DNA of 64,000 nt from Modestobacter sp. VKM Ac-2985 (GTDB lineage: Bacteria > Actinomycetota > Actinomycetes > Mycobacteriales > Geodermatophilaceae): the NCBI RefSeq assembly GCF_026967925.1, contig NZ_JAPVBI010000003.1, positions 437,070 through 501,069 of the forward strand, written 5' to 3'. How positions within the stretch are numbered: position 1 is the stretch's first letter; the number at the start of each line of letters is the position of its first letter. Positions 44,822-54,318 of the stretch are shown one piece after another. Position numbers and translations under genes: made by a program. The notes under the pieces are model-generated. The model did no database searches. It was not told the DNA's origin and saw nothing but the letters and a program-made list of their open reading frames with translations.

Positions 44822-47466
44822 CGGGCGCTCTCCATCGTCGTCGTGAACGTGTGCGTGCCGGGGCCTGCGGGTTGGGTGGTGCCGTCGGGGAGGACGACGG
44901 TCGCCTCGGTGCCGGGGGGCACCAGCACGTCGAGGGAGAAGACGCCGTCCGTGGCCCGCCAGGCCGCCTCGATCCGGCCGTAGGGCGACTCGTGCGCCGC
45001 CTCTGCGCTGGTCAGGCCGCCACCCGGGCGGGGCTGCACCCGGAACCGGCGGTAGGCGGGCTCGACCAGCTCGATGCCTGCGGTGTACCGGTGCAGGAAG
45101 GAGACGACCGCGCCCTTGCTGTAGTGGTTGAGCGACTCGTGCGGCACGCCCTCGGCGCTCACCCCGTCCCAGCGCTCCCACACCGTGGTCGCCCCGCGGT
45201 CGATCATCGTCAACCAGGACGGCTCGGTGTCGGTGAGCAGCAACTCGTAGGCGACGTCGAGGTGCCCGGCGTCGGCGAGCACCGGCAGCAGGTACGGGGT
45301 GGCCAGGAACCCGGTGCCCAGGTGGGTGTCGGCCTTGCGGACCAGCTCGACCAACCGCTCGGCGACGTCCGCCCGCCGCTCCGCGGGGACGAGGTCGAAG
45401 GCGAGCGCACGCACGTGGTCGGCCTGCGTGTCGCAGGTCAGCCGACCCTCCTCGTCCAGGTACTCCGCCTGCCAGGCGGCGCGTACCGCGGCGGCCAGCC
45501 CGGCGTACCGGTCGGCGTCCGCCGTCCGGCCGAGGACGGCGGCGATCCGGCTCAGCAACCCGGCGCTGTGCGCGAAGTACGCCGTGGCCACCTCGCCCTT
45601 GTCGGCCGCCACGAACGCGCCGAAGTCGCCGACGTCCTCCCCTGGCACCAGCCACTCGCCCCAGTGGAAGCCGGTGTCCCAGAGGAACCGCTCGTGCGGC
45701 CCCGGGACGGGACGGGAGGCGGCCCGCGCCGGGTGCCGCTGCTCGCGGGCCATCCGTTCCACCCGGTCCAGCCAGCCGACCATCGTCGGCCACAGCTCGG
45801 CGAGCACCTGCTCGTCGCCGTAGGCGCGGTACAGCTCCCAGGGCACGATGACCGCGGCGTCGCCCCAGCCGGCCGAGCCGTTCAGCGCCGCGACCGGCCC
45901 CTCCCGCCCCTCGCTGCGGGAGGCCGGGCTGATGTTGGCGATCGTGCCGTCGGGCCACTGGTCGGCGGCGACGTCGCGCAGCCACTTGGTGGAGAACCCG
46001 GCGACGTCGTAGAGGAACGCGGCGGTGGGGACGTAGAGCTGCCAGTCCCCGGTCCAGCCGGCGCGCTCGCGGTGCGGGCAGTCGGTGGGGACGTCGCAGG
46101 CGTTGCCGCGCAGGCTCCAGACGGCGGCCTCGTGGAAGCGGGTCACCCGCTCGTCGCTGCAGGAGAACCAGCCTGTGCGGCGCAGGTCGGTGTGCACGAC
46201 GACACCGCGGACGTCGTCGGCGGTGAGCTCGCCGGGGTGGCCCTCGATCCGCACGTACCGGAAGCCGTGCGTCGTCCGCCGGGGCTCGAACACCTCCCCC
46301 GGCACGCCGGCGGAGACCACCTGGTCGACCTGCCCGGCCGGCAGTGGCTCGGGCAGGAACGGCACGGCCGGGCGGAGGTGGTCGGTGGTGACGTCGCCGT
46401 CGGGGGCGAGCCACTCGCCGTGTGTCAGCGTGAGGGTGGTGTTCGCCGGGCCGAGGTCGGTGAGCCGCACCCAGCCGTTGACGTTCTGGCCGAGGTCGAC
46501 GACGTGCGCCCCACTCGGCAGCCGGGTGACCGACACCGGGGTGAGCTCCTCGACCCGGCGCACCGGCGGGGCCGGTGAGTCGACGAGGCCCGCGTAGCCG
46601 TGGTGGACGACGCCCACCGGCGCCCAGCCGGCGTCGTCGAAGCCCGGGACGTCCCAGCCGCGCGGCAGCCGCCGCAGGTCGACCCGCTCGCCGGCGATCA
46701 GGTCGGCGGCCACCACGTGCCCCTCGGCGCTGCGCCAGCCCGCCCCGGAGCCGACGACCGTGACGCTGCCGTCGGCGTGGACCAGGTGCAGCTGCGCGAG
46801 CAGCGCCAGCCGGTCGCCCCACTGGTCAGCGGCGCGCAGGATGCCGATCTGGCCGCGGAACCAGCCGTCGGCCAGCACGACGGCCAGCGCGTTGCGGCCC
46901 GGCCGGACGGCGGCGGTGACGTCGAGGGTCTGCACCTGCAACCGGACGTCGTACTGCGTGAAGCCCGGGGTCAGCTCGGCGTCACCGGCGCGCTCGCCGT
47001 TGAGGAACGCCTCGTACAGCCCCTGGGCGGTGGCGTGCAGCCGGGCGGCGACCACCGGCCGGTCGACGTCGAACTCGTACCGCAGCAGCGCGGCCGGCCG
47101 CTCCCCCGGTGGCCCGGCGGGCATCTCCCCCGGTTCCACCCAGGACGCCTGCCAGTCCTCGGCCCAGAGCAACCCGGTCTCGAACCACGCCGGCTCCGAT
47201 GCGGCGCTCTCACCCAGGTCGGTGCGGACCGCCACCCGCCACTGCACCCGCTGGGACGACGCCAGCGGCGGGCCGGCGTAGGGCATCAGCAGGGTCCGGT
47301 CGCCGTCCACCCAGCCGGTGTCCCAGCCGTTGTCGGTGGTGACCCGGGCGGCCAGCTGCTCGCGGGCGCCGGCCGGCAGCTGCCAGGACAACCGTGGCGT
47401 GGTGGTTCGGATGCCCAGCGGTTCGTCCAGGTGCTCGACGCGCAGGGCGTGCGGTGCCGCGGTCAT
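44818..47466 (-). CDS. Alpha-L-rhamnosidase, glycoside hydrolase family 78 (copy B)
   Basis: 882 residues, same architecture as copy A but divergent: MPYAGPPLASSQRVQWRV, TAQGLYEAFLNGERAGDAEL, catalytic DVPTDCPHRERAGWTGD, WGDAAVIVPWELYRAYGD and ATTVWERWDGVSAEGVP. Sequence differences from copy A throughout argue for distinct linkage preference rather than recent duplication. No leader peptide, so intracellular. It is the first glycosidase gene after the transporter genes, 41 bp from the ATPase gene. Confidence 0.93.
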   Translation of the reverse strand: MTAAPHALRVEHLDEPLGIRTTTPRLSWQLPAGAREQLAARVTTDNGWDTGWVDGDRTLLMPYAGPPLASSQRVQWRVAVRTDLGESAASEPAWFETGLLWAEDWQASWVEPGEMPAGPPGERPAALLRYEFDVDRPVVAARLHATAQGLYEAFLNGERAGDAELTPGFTQYDVRLQVQTLDVTAAVRPGRNALAVVLADGWFRGQIGILRAADQWGDRLALLAQLHLVHADGSVTVVGSGAGWRSAEGHVVAADLIAGERVDLRRLPRGWDVPGFDDAGWAPVGVVHHGYAGLVDSPAPPVRRVEELTPVSVTRLPSGAHVVDLGQNVNGWVRLTDLGPANTTLTLTHGEWLAPDGDVTTDHLRPAVPFLPEPLPAGQVDQVVSAGVPGEVFEPRRTTHGFRYVRIEGHPGELTADDVRGVVVHTDLRRTGWFSCSDERVTRFHEAAVWSLRGNACDVPTDCPHRERAGWTGDWQLYVPTAAFLYDVAGFSTKWLRDVAADQWPDGTIANISPASRSEGREGPVAALNGSAGWGDAAVIVPWELYRAYGDEQVLAELWPTMVGWLDRVERMAREQRHPARAASRPVPGPHERFLWDTGFHWGEWLVPGEDVGDFGAFVAADKGEVATAYFAHSAGLLSRIAAVLGRTADADRYAGLAAAVRAAWQAEYLDEEGRLTCDTQADHVRALAFDLVPAERRADVAERLVELVRKADTHLGTGFLATPYLLPVLADAGHLDVAYELLLTDTEPSWLTMIDRGATTVWERWDGVSAEGVPHESLNHYSKGAVVSFLHRYTAGIELVEPAYRRFRVQPRPGGGLTSAEAAHESPYGRIEAAWRATDGVFSLDVLVPPGTEATVVLPDGTTQPAGPGTHTFTTTMESAR

Positions 47467-47507
47467 GGTGCCTCTCGGGGTGGTGGAACGGAGCGCCGGC
47501 CCCGGCT

Positions 47508-48527
47508 TCAGAGCGCGGGCACCCGCTCGGCGTGGTGGCAGGCCGTGGAGCTCTGGTCGATGAGCCGCAGCGGCGGGCGCTGCTCGACGCAGACGTCGGT
47601 CGACAGTGGGCAGCGCGGCACGAACGGGCAGCCGGTCGCCCCCGGCGACGCCGCGCTGGCCATGCCGAAGCCGGCCGCCTCCCGGGCGTTGCGCCGAGCA
47701 GCCTGCTCGGCCGGTCGGGGCACCGGCGCAGCGGCGGTCAGCGCCAGGGTGTACGGGTGCCTCGGAGTCAGGCCCACTGCGTCGGCCGGGCCCGACTCCA
47801 TCACCTGGCCGCGGTAGAGCACCACCGTCCGCTGCGACAGGAACCGCACCACACCCAGGTCGTGCGCGATGAACAGCAGCGACAGGCCGCGCTGGTCGCG
47901 CAGGTCGGCGAGCAGATTGAGCACCTGCGCCTGGGTCGAGAGGTCCAGTGCCGAGACCGGCTCGTCCAGCACGATCACCTTCGGGTCGCACACGAGCGCC
48001 CGGGCGATGGCGATGCGCTGCCGTTGCCCGCCGGAGAACTGCGTCGGGTAGCGGTCGACGGCGTCCCCGGGCAACCCCACGGACTCCAGCCCGGACCGGG
48101 CCTTCTGCACGGCCTCGGCGCCGCTCACGCCCATCAACCGCAGCGGCTCGACCAGGGTCTGGCCGATCGTCCGGGTCGGGTTGAGCGAGGAGTACGGGTC
48201 CTGGAAGACCACCCGCAGATCGGCCACCCGGCGGCTGCGCTCCCGCAGCGACATGCCGGTGATGTCCTGCCCGTGCACCCGGACCGTGCCGGCGGACGGC
48301 GGCTGGAGGCCCAGCACCGCCTTGCCGATCGTGGACTTGCCCGACCCCGACTCCCCGACCAGGCCGAGCGTCTCGCCGGGGGCGATGTCGAAGCTGACGC
48401 GGTCGACGGCCGGCGGGCTGCTGCGCGCCTTCCGCCCGCGCCCGTAGCGGACGACCAGGTCCCGCACCTCGAGCGCGGGAGTCGACAGGACGGACGACGC
48501 GGCAGTCGCTCCGGCAGGGGCGGTCAT
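47508..48527 (-). CDS. ABC transporter ATP-binding protein, Dpp/Opp type (F subunit)
   Basis: 339 residues with Walker A GESGSGKST, signature FSGGQRQR and Walker B VIVLDEPVSALD, then the C-terminal oligopeptide-transporter extension with cysteines in GCPFVPRCPLSTDVC. It overlaps the permease-ATPase fusion gene as ATGA. Dpp-type transporters also carry sugars, so association with rhamnosidases suggests glycoside or oligosaccharide import. Confidence 0.92.
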   Translation of the reverse strand: MTAPAGATAASSVLSTPALEVRDLVVRYGRGRKARSSPPAVDRVSFDIAPGETLGLVGESGSGKSTIGKAVLGLQPPSAGTVRVHGQDITGMSLRERSRRVADLRVVFQDPYSSLNPTRTIGQTLVEPLRLMGVSGAEAVQKARSGLESVGLPGDAVDRYPTQFSGGQRQRIAIARALVCDPKVIVLDEPVSALDLSTQAQVLNLLADLRDQRGLSLLFIAHDLGVVRFLSQRTVVLYRGQVMESGPADAVGLTPRHPYTLALTAAAPVPRPAEQAARRNAREAAGFGMASAASPGATGCPFVPRCPLSTDVCVEQRPPLRLIDQSSTACHHAERVPAL

Positions 48528-50551
48528 CGGGAGACTCCAACGGTCGGTGCGGGCTGGGTCGCGGCCGGGGCGGTCTCGTGGCCGGCCGGTCCCGTGGTCG
48601 GCGCGGACGTCCAGGTGACGTCCGCCCGGGAGAGCTCCTCGACCCGCGTGCACAGCACCGAGCCCGATCCGTGGGCCGGCACCGACGGGAACGGCTGGGT
48701 GCACTGCTCCTGCGCGAAGAGGCAGCGGCTGGCGAACCGGCAACCGGTCGGCCACTCACCGGGCGGGGGGACGGTGCCGTCGATGGAGGCCAGCCGGGTG
48801 GGTACCGGCTCGCCATCGGCCACGTGTGGGTTGGCCGCGAGCAGCGCCTGCGTGTACGGGTGCGCCGGCTCGTCCAGGACCGCGGCGGCTGTGCCGTCCT
48901 CGACCACCGTGCCGGCGTACATCACGGCGACGTCGTCGCAGATGTCGGCCACCACGCCCAGGTCGTGGCTGACGATGACCACCGACAACCCGGTGTCCCG
49001 CACCAGCGCGCGCAGCAGGCTGAGGATCTCGGCCTGCACCGTGACGTCGAGGGCGGTGGTCGGCTCGTCGGCGATGAGCAGCCGCGGCTCACCGGTGAGC
49101 GCCAGCGCGATGCACACCCGCTGGGCCATGCCGCCGGAGAGCTGGTGCGGGTAGCTCTTCAACACCCGTTCGCCGTCGACGATGCCCACCTGGCGGAGCA
49201 GCTGGGCGGCGATCTGCCGTGCCTCCCGCCGGCCGACGCCGCGGAATCGGCGGATCGGCTGGGTCAGCTGGTAGACGACGGAGAACATCGGGTCCAGCGC
49301 GACCATCGGCTCCTGGGAGATCATCGCGATCTCCCGGCCGCGGACGGCGGAGAGGTCCTCCTGGGACAGGCCCACCAGCTCGCGGCCCTGCCAGCGGATC
49401 GAGCCACCGGAGACCGAGACGCCGTCCGGCAGCAGGCCCATCAGAGACCGGGCGGTCATGGTCTTGCCACAGCCGGACTCGCCGACCAGCCCGAGCACCC
49501 GACCCGGTTGCAGGGCGAAGGACACCCCGGTGACCAGAGCTGGCCCGTCGTCCACGGAGATGTGCAGGTCGCGCACGTCGAGCACCGCACCGGGGTCGGC
49601 GGGGCGTGCACCCGCCGTCGCCGTGGCGCCGACCCGGGCCGGCGGCCGCCGGCGGCGGACGGTCGTGCGGGCCACGGACCCCCGGCTGGCGATGGCGTCG
49701 GCGAGTTCGTTGGCAGCGACGACGGTGAGCGCGAGGACGACCCCGGTGGGCACCAGCAGCCATGGGTTGCTGAACACGTAGGAGGAGGCGTCCTGGATCA
49801 TGAAACCCCAGCTGGGCTGCGGCTCGGCCGGACCGAAGCCCAGGAAGGCGAGGCCCGCGACGATGAGCAGGCTGATGCCGTAGAGCTGGGCGGCCTGGAC
49901 GGCGACCACCGTGCCCATGGACGGCAGCACGTGCACGAGGTTCACCCGCAGCGAGCTCAGCCCGTTGACCCGGGCGGCATCGACGTAGAGCCGCTGGCGG
50001 ACCGACTTCGCCACGCCGAGCATCACCCGGTAGACCGCGGCGGAGATCATCACCCCGAGGACCGCCATGACGATGAAGATCCGGACGCCGATCGCGCCGA
50101 TCACCGCCAGCAGCAGGATCGTCGACGGGAGCGCGAGGAGCACCTCGGCGAGTCGGCTGGAGACCCGCTCGACCCGGGGACCGCGTTCGGCGGCGATCAG
50201 CGCCATGGTCAGGCCGATGCCGAACGCGACCAGCACGGTGATCCCGGCGCCGAGCAGCGGCTCCGCGCCGGCGCTGAAGATCCGGCTGAGCAGGTCGCGG
50301 CCCAGCGGGTCGGTGCCCAGCCAGTGGTCGGCCGAGGGCAGGGCCAGCCGGTTCGACAGGTCCTGCTCCGCAACGCCGTACGGGATCCACCACGGCGCGG
50401 TCAGCGACGCGAGGACGACGAAGGCGAGCCAGACGGCGCCGAACAGGCCACCGGGGCGGCGCAGGAAGTAGGGCAGCCGGCGCCCCGGGCGGCTCGGTCG
50501 GCCCGCGTCGAGGTCGGTGTTCGCGGCAGCGTCGAGCGGGAGGGCGCTCAT
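48524..50551 (-). CDS. Fused ABC permease and ATP-binding protein, Dpp/Opp type (C-D fusion)
   Basis: 675 residues in one frame. The first 285 or so are a DppC-like permease (DHWLGTDPLGRDLLSRIFSA, FLGFGPAEPQPSWGFMIQDA, about six helices). After an Arg/Ala-rich linker an ATPase begins near residue 305: Walker A GESGCGKTM, signature LSGGMAQR, Walker B LLIADEPTTALD, and a cysteine-bearing C-terminus GCRFASRCLFAQEQC. C-D fusions occur in actinobacterial Dpp-type systems. With the F subunit this gives two different ATPase domains. Confidence 0.92.
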   Translation of the reverse strand: MSALPLDAAANTDLDAGRPSRPGRRLPYFLRRPGGLFGAVWLAFVVLASLTAPWWIPYGVAEQDLSNRLALPSADHWLGTDPLGRDLLSRIFSAGAEPLLGAGITVLVAFGIGLTMALIAAERGPRVERVSSRLAEVLLALPSTILLLAVIGAIGVRIFIVMAVLGVMISAAVYRVMLGVAKSVRQRLYVDAARVNGLSSLRVNLVHVLPSMGTVVAVQAAQLYGISLLIVAGLAFLGFGPAEPQPSWGFMIQDASSYVFSNPWLLVPTGVVLALTVVAANELADAIASRGSVARTTVRRRRPPARVGATATAGARPADPGAVLDVRDLHISVDDGPALVTGVSFALQPGRVLGLVGESGCGKTMTARSLMGLLPDGVSVSGGSIRWQGRELVGLSQEDLSAVRGREIAMISQEPMVALDPMFSVVYQLTQPIRRFRGVGRREARQIAAQLLRQVGIVDGERVLKSYPHQLSGGMAQRVCIALALTGEPRLLIADEPTTALDVTVQAEILSLLRALVRDTGLSVVIVSHDLGVVADICDDVAVMYAGTVVEDGTAAAVLDEPAHPYTQALLAANPHVADGEPVPTRLASIDGTVPPPGEWPTGCRFASRCLFAQEQCTQPFPSVPAHGSGSVLCTRVEELSRADVTWTSAPTTGPAGHETAPAATQPAPTVGVSR

Positions 50552-51489
50552 GCGGTACGCACCTTCGGGTCGAGGACGGCGACGACGAGGTCGAGCAGCA
50601 GGTTGATGACGACGACGACGACGGTGGCGACGACGACCACGCCCACCAACGCCGGGAAGTCGCTGGAGGCGGCCGCGGCCTGGCCGGCCTGCCCCAGACC
50701 GGGCAGGGCGAAGAGGTTCTCGATGATCACCGAGCCGCCGAACAGGGCGATGAACTGGATGCCGAGCACCGACACCACCGGCACGCTGGCGAACCGCAGC
50801 GCGTGCACGTAGCGGACCCGCCACTCGGGGGTGCCCATCGCACGCAGCGTGCGGATGTGCTCCTGGGCCAGCGCCTCGCGCATGCCCGCGTTGGCGGTGC
50901 GCGCGATGATCGCCGCCCCACCGATGGTGAGGGCCAGCACCGGCAGGGTCAGGCTCCGGAACCACCCGGCGGGGTCGGCCGCGAAGGCGACGTACCCGGT
51001 GGCCGGCAGCAGGCCGGCCTGGATGGCCAGGAGGTACACCAGGATGATGCCGACCCAGAAGACCGGCAGGGAGAGAGCCACCCCGGCGCCCGTGGTGATC
51101 AGCTGTCCGACGCGCCCGCCCCGGACAGCAGCGGTGACCCCGAGCGCGACGCCGATGATCCCGGAGAGGATCGTGGCGAACAGGGCGATGAAGGCAGTGA
51201 CGGGCACCCGGTCGGCCAGGTCGGCGGCGATGGACCCGCCGTTGACCAGCGACGTCCCCAGGTCGCCCTGGAGGAACCCACCGAGGTAGTCGAAGAACTG
51301 GACGTACAGCGGGTCGTTCCACCCCAGCGCCTCGTTCTCCGCGGCGATCCGCTCCGGCGTGCCGCCGGGTCCCAGTCGCACGGCGCCGGGCGAGGTGTCG
51401 GTGGCATGCACCAGCAGGAAGCTGATCAGCACAGCGGCCAGCACGGTGCCGACCGCCATGGCCAGCCGCCGGGCGACGTAGGCGAGCAT
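50548..51489 (-). CDS. ABC transporter permease, Dpp/Opp type (B subunit)
   Basis: 313 residues, six membrane helices. RRLAMAVGTVLAAVLISFLL is at the start, GDLGTSLVNGGSIAADLADR is typical of DppB, and the EAA loop is in LAQEHIRTLRAMGTPEWRVR. It overlaps the C-D fusion gene as ATGA. Confidence 0.93.
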   Translation of the reverse strand: MLAYVARRLAMAVGTVLAAVLISFLLVHATDTSPGAVRLGPGGTPERIAAENEALGWNDPLYVQFFDYLGGFLQGDLGTSLVNGGSIAADLADRVPVTAFIALFATILSGIIGVALGVTAAVRGGRVGQLITTGAGVALSLPVFWVGIILVYLLAIQAGLLPATGYVAFAADPAGWFRSLTLPVLALTIGGAAIIARTANAGMREALAQEHIRTLRAMGTPEWRVRYVHALRFASVPVVSVLGIQFIALFGGSVIIENLFALPGLGQAGQAAAASSDFPALVGVVVVATVVVVVINLLLDLVVAVLDPKVRTA

Positions 51490-51599
51490 CTCGGGAGTCC
51501 TTTGTCGAGGGCGAGGATGTGGACGTCTGCCCGCGGGGGATCCGCGGTGCAGTGGGTCGGCGGCCGCATGACCGCGGCCGCCGACCCGTGCCGGCCGAG

Positions 51600-53192
51600 T
51601 CAGACGGCCGGTTCGACGTCGGACAGGACGAGGTAGTTGTTCGCACCGGCGAACGGGGGCTCCGCCACCTTGTCGGCGTTGTAGCCGTAGTACGTGAAGT
51701 CCTCGTAGACCGGGAAGAACCAGCCGTTCTCGACGAGCGCCCGGTTGAGCTCCTGCCGGGCCTGGTCCTGGGCCTCGCCGGTGGACCCCAGCGCTGCCCC
51801 CAGGGCCTGGTCGATCTCCGGCTCCTGCGCGCCCTGCATGTTCATGAAGCCGCCGTAGACGACGCCGGCGATGAAGCCCTCCGGGTTGGCACCGACGGCG
51901 AACGGGCCCCACAGGACCGGATCGGTGCGCACGGCGGCGAAGACCTGGTCCGTCGACGTCGCTGCGACGAAGTTCAGCGTGATGCCGACCTCGGCGAGCT
52001 GCTGCTGGATGGCGACCAGGTCCTCCTCGGGCTGGCCGAGCCGGGTGATGTCCAGCTCGAAGCCGTCGGGGTAGCCGGCCTCGGCCAGCAGCTCACGTGC
52101 GCGCTCCGGGTCGTAGCCGAACTCCTCGTCCAGCGCCGGGTCGAAGCCGGCCGACTCCTCGGGGAACAGCTGGACGGTCGGCCGCGCCCCCGGGTGGAGG
52201 TCGTTCACCAGCGACTCACGGTCGATCGCGTGGAGAAGCGCGAGCCGGGCCGCTTCCTCCCCGAACGCGGGGTTGGTCTGGCCGAGCTTGTCGGTGACCG
52301 GGAAGCCGACGATCGTGCCGCCCTGGCTCACGATGCTCTGCTGCGACTCCACCAGGTTGATGGCGTTGTCCTTGAGCTGGCCGGCGATGTCCACCTGGCC
52401 GGAGACGAGCGCGTTCGCCAGCGCCTGCGGATCGGTGATGATCCGGTAGTCGAGCCCGTCGTAGGCCCACGCGTCGGCGTTCCAGTGCTCGGCGTTCTTC
52501 TCGAGCGTGTAGGTGCTGGCCCGGGTGGTGGCGGCCTCGTCGAGCTCGTAGGCGCCCGATCCGTCGGGGTCGGTCTCCAGTGAGGCCGGGTCGGCGATGC
52601 CGGTCGGCCCGACGATGATGCCGGTCGTGCCGTCGAGGTTCGCCGCCGGCGTCGCCTGCGGCTGGGCCCAGGTGATCACGACGGTCTGCTCGTCCTGGAC
52701 CGTGACGTCGGTGATGGCGGCCGCCTGCCCCTCCGCGAGAGCGCCGTACGCCTCGAGGTCGGGGTCGCTGCGCCGGTCGAGATTGGCCTTGACCAGTTCG
52801 GCGGTGAGCGCCGACCCGTCGTCGAAGGTGACGCCGTCCCGCAGGATGAGCGTGGTCTGCGTGTTCTCCTCGTTGTTGGTGGACTCAGCCACCAGGCTCG
52901 GCTCGATGCTGCCGTCCGAGGCGGTCACGAACAGCGCGTCGTACAGCGGCGCGAAGAACTCGAACTGCCGATCGGAGTACAGCAGCGGGTCGTAGCCGGT
53001 GGGCGCGGGATCGGAGTCCAGTCCGATCGCCAGCGTGTCGCTGGGGCTCTGACTGCTCGTGCCGCCGCCACCTTCGCCACCGCCGCAGGCGGCGAGGGAG
53101 GTGAGCGCACCGGCGGCCAGGACGGCGACGCCGGTCCGCGTCAGGGAGGGTCGGGGAACGACCAGGGGGTCACGAGTCCGGAACAGCTTCAT
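51600..53192 (-). CDS. Substrate-binding lipoprotein, SBP family 5 (Dpp/Opp type)
   Basis: 530 residues. The signal peptide ends in the lipobox LAAC (C36), so the protein would be anchored on the outer face of the membrane. Family-5 segments include YDPLLYSDRQFEFFAPLYDAL, DDGSALTAELVKANLDRRSD and NPAFGEEAARLALLHAIDR. An upstream ATG at 53216 adds eight residues, but AAGGAG lies 10 nt before the ATG at 53192, which I prefer. It is first in the leftward operon; 110 bp separates it from the permease. Ligand unknown, probably a glycoside. Confidence 0.92.
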   Translation of the reverse strand: MKLFRTRDPLVVPRPSLTRTGVAVLAAGALTSLAACGGGEGGGGTSSQSPSDTLAIGLDSDPAPTGYDPLLYSDRQFEFFAPLYDALFVTASDGSIEPSLVAESTNNEENTQTTLILRDGVTFDDGSALTAELVKANLDRRSDPDLEAYGALAEGQAAAITDVTVQDEQTVVITWAQPQATPAANLDGTTGIIVGPTGIADPASLETDPDGSGAYELDEAATTRASTYTLEKNAEHWNADAWAYDGLDYRIITDPQALANALVSGQVDIAGQLKDNAINLVESQQSIVSQGGTIVGFPVTDKLGQTNPAFGEEAARLALLHAIDRESLVNDLHPGARPTVQLFPEESAGFDPALDEEFGYDPERARELLAEAGYPDGFELDITRLGQPEEDLVAIQQQLAEVGITLNFVAATSTDQVFAAVRTDPVLWGPFAVGANPEGFIAGVVYGGFMNMQGAQEPEIDQALGAALGSTGEAQDQARQELNRALVENGWFFPVYEDFTYYGYNADKVAEPPFAGANNYLVLSDVEPAV

Positions 53193-53310
53193 ACCGGTCT
53201 GGCTCCTTCGCTTCATTACGGAGGGGTCATGTCGGCCGGGGACTCGGCCGCGCCGGGGGACCGGCTTGGCAGCAACAGTGCGATGGGCCTCGCCGTGACG
53301 TCAGGCACAA

Positions 53311-53325
53311 TGCCGGTCAATGGAA
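53311..53325. promoter_or_regulatory. IclR operator candidate, site A
   Basis: TGCCGGTCAATGGAA between the divergent lipoprotein and IclR genes, 48 nt before the IclR start. It matches sites B and C at 13 of 15 positions. Confidence 0.65.
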
Positions 53326-53372
53326 CACAACTGTGGCCTGCGCCTCACCGACGAGACCCAGGAGCCTCGTGC

Positions 53373-54179
53373 ATGACCGATGACGTCTCCCCCGGCACGC
53401 GGATCCGCGGCCGACGCCCTCCGCAGGGCGATCCCGTCGTCGACCGGGCCCTCGCCCTGCTCGGCGCCTTCGACAGCAACCGCCCGTACCTGACCCTCAG
53501 CGAGCTCAGCCGGCGCACGGGCATCCCGGCCAGCTCGGCGCTGCGACTGGCCGGCCGGCTGCTGGAGTGGGGGGCGCTGGAGCGCGGCGCCGACGGCCGC
53601 TTCTCCATCGGCATGCGACTGTGGGAGGTGGCGTCGCTCACCCCCCGCAGCCACGAGCTGCGCCGGGTGGCCCTCCCGTTCATGGGCGACCTGGAGGAGG
53701 TGACCCGGCAGCACGTGCTCCTCGCCGTCCTGGACGGCGAGGAGGCGGTGATGGTGGAGCGGCTCTCGTCCCACGGGGCCGTGGCCGCCCTCTACCGGCC
53801 CGGCGGGCGGATGCCCCTGCACTCCACCGGGGTCGGCCTGGTGCTCCTCGCCTTCGCGGAGTCCGGGTTCCAGGAGCACGTCCTCGGGGAGCCGCTGATG
53901 CACCTGCCGGAGAAGATCCCGGTGTCGGCCGCGGCGCTGCGGCGCACGCTGGCGGAGATCCGGCGGGACGGGCTGGCCACCTTCCGCCGGGGCGCCCCGG
54001 AGCCGATCGTCTCCGTCGCCGCCCCGGTGCACGACGCCCAGGGCACCGTCGTCGCCGCGCTGTCGGTGCTCGTGCCCGCGGAGAACGCCGAGCCACGGCT
54101 CCTCGGGCCGGCAGTCCGCACGGCCGCACGGGGCATCTCCCGTGGGCTCGGTGCCTGGCGGGCACCCGGGACCCCCTGA
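53373..54179 (+). CDS. IclR-family regulator of the glycoside island
   Basis: 268 residues. The winged helix is at about 20-85 (PVVDRALALLGAFDSNRPYLTL, LSRRTGIPASSALRLAGRLLEWGAL), and the effector domain has HVLLAVLDGEEAVMVERLSS, PLHSTGVGLVLLAF and PIVSVAAPVHDAQG. The frame opens upstream to 53229, but AGGAG before the ATG at 53373 fixes the start. It sits at the hinge between the two arms of the island, and a shared 15-bp motif lies near it and three other transcription units. I infer it is the local regulator, probably sensing an aromatic or flavonoid product. Confidence 0.9.
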   Translation: MTDDVSPGTRIRGRRPPQGDPVVDRALALLGAFDSNRPYLTLSELSRRTGIPASSALRLAGRLLEWGALERGADGRFSIGMRLWEVASLTPRSHELRRVALPFMGDLEEVTRQHVLLAVLDGEEAVMVERLSSHGAVAALYRPGGRMPLHSTGVGLVLLAFAESGFQEHVLGEPLMHLPEKIPVSAAALRRTLAEIRRDGLATFRRGAPEPIVSVAAPVHDAQGTVVAALSVLVPAENAEPRLLGPAVRTAARGISRGLGAWRAPGTP

Positions 54180-54190
54180 TCCAACTCGCC

Positions 54191-54205
54191 TGCCATTGAC
54201 CGGCA
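54191..54205. promoter_or_regulatory. IclR operator candidate, site B (reverse orientation)
   Basis: TGCCATTGACCGGCA, the exact reverse complement of site C, 114 nt upstream of the GH1 start and 11 nt after the IclR stop. GGCGTCACGC follows at 54227-54236, nearly the same as GGCGTGACGC 12 nt after site C. Confidence 0.7.
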
Positions 54206-54318
54206 GCGGTGCTGATCACGGTGAGCGGCGTCACGCATGCTCGCCGGCGTCGATCGACGAGGAGCGACGCGCCGTGCCCGTGTGGCACGGCCGCCCGACA
54301 CCGCTGGAGGCCCACCGC

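Noticed and set aside
44822-48816. Long minus-strand frames extending several island genes upstream
   Set aside because: They result from neighbouring genes in other frames; the family starts and ATGA/GTGA overlaps place the true starts.
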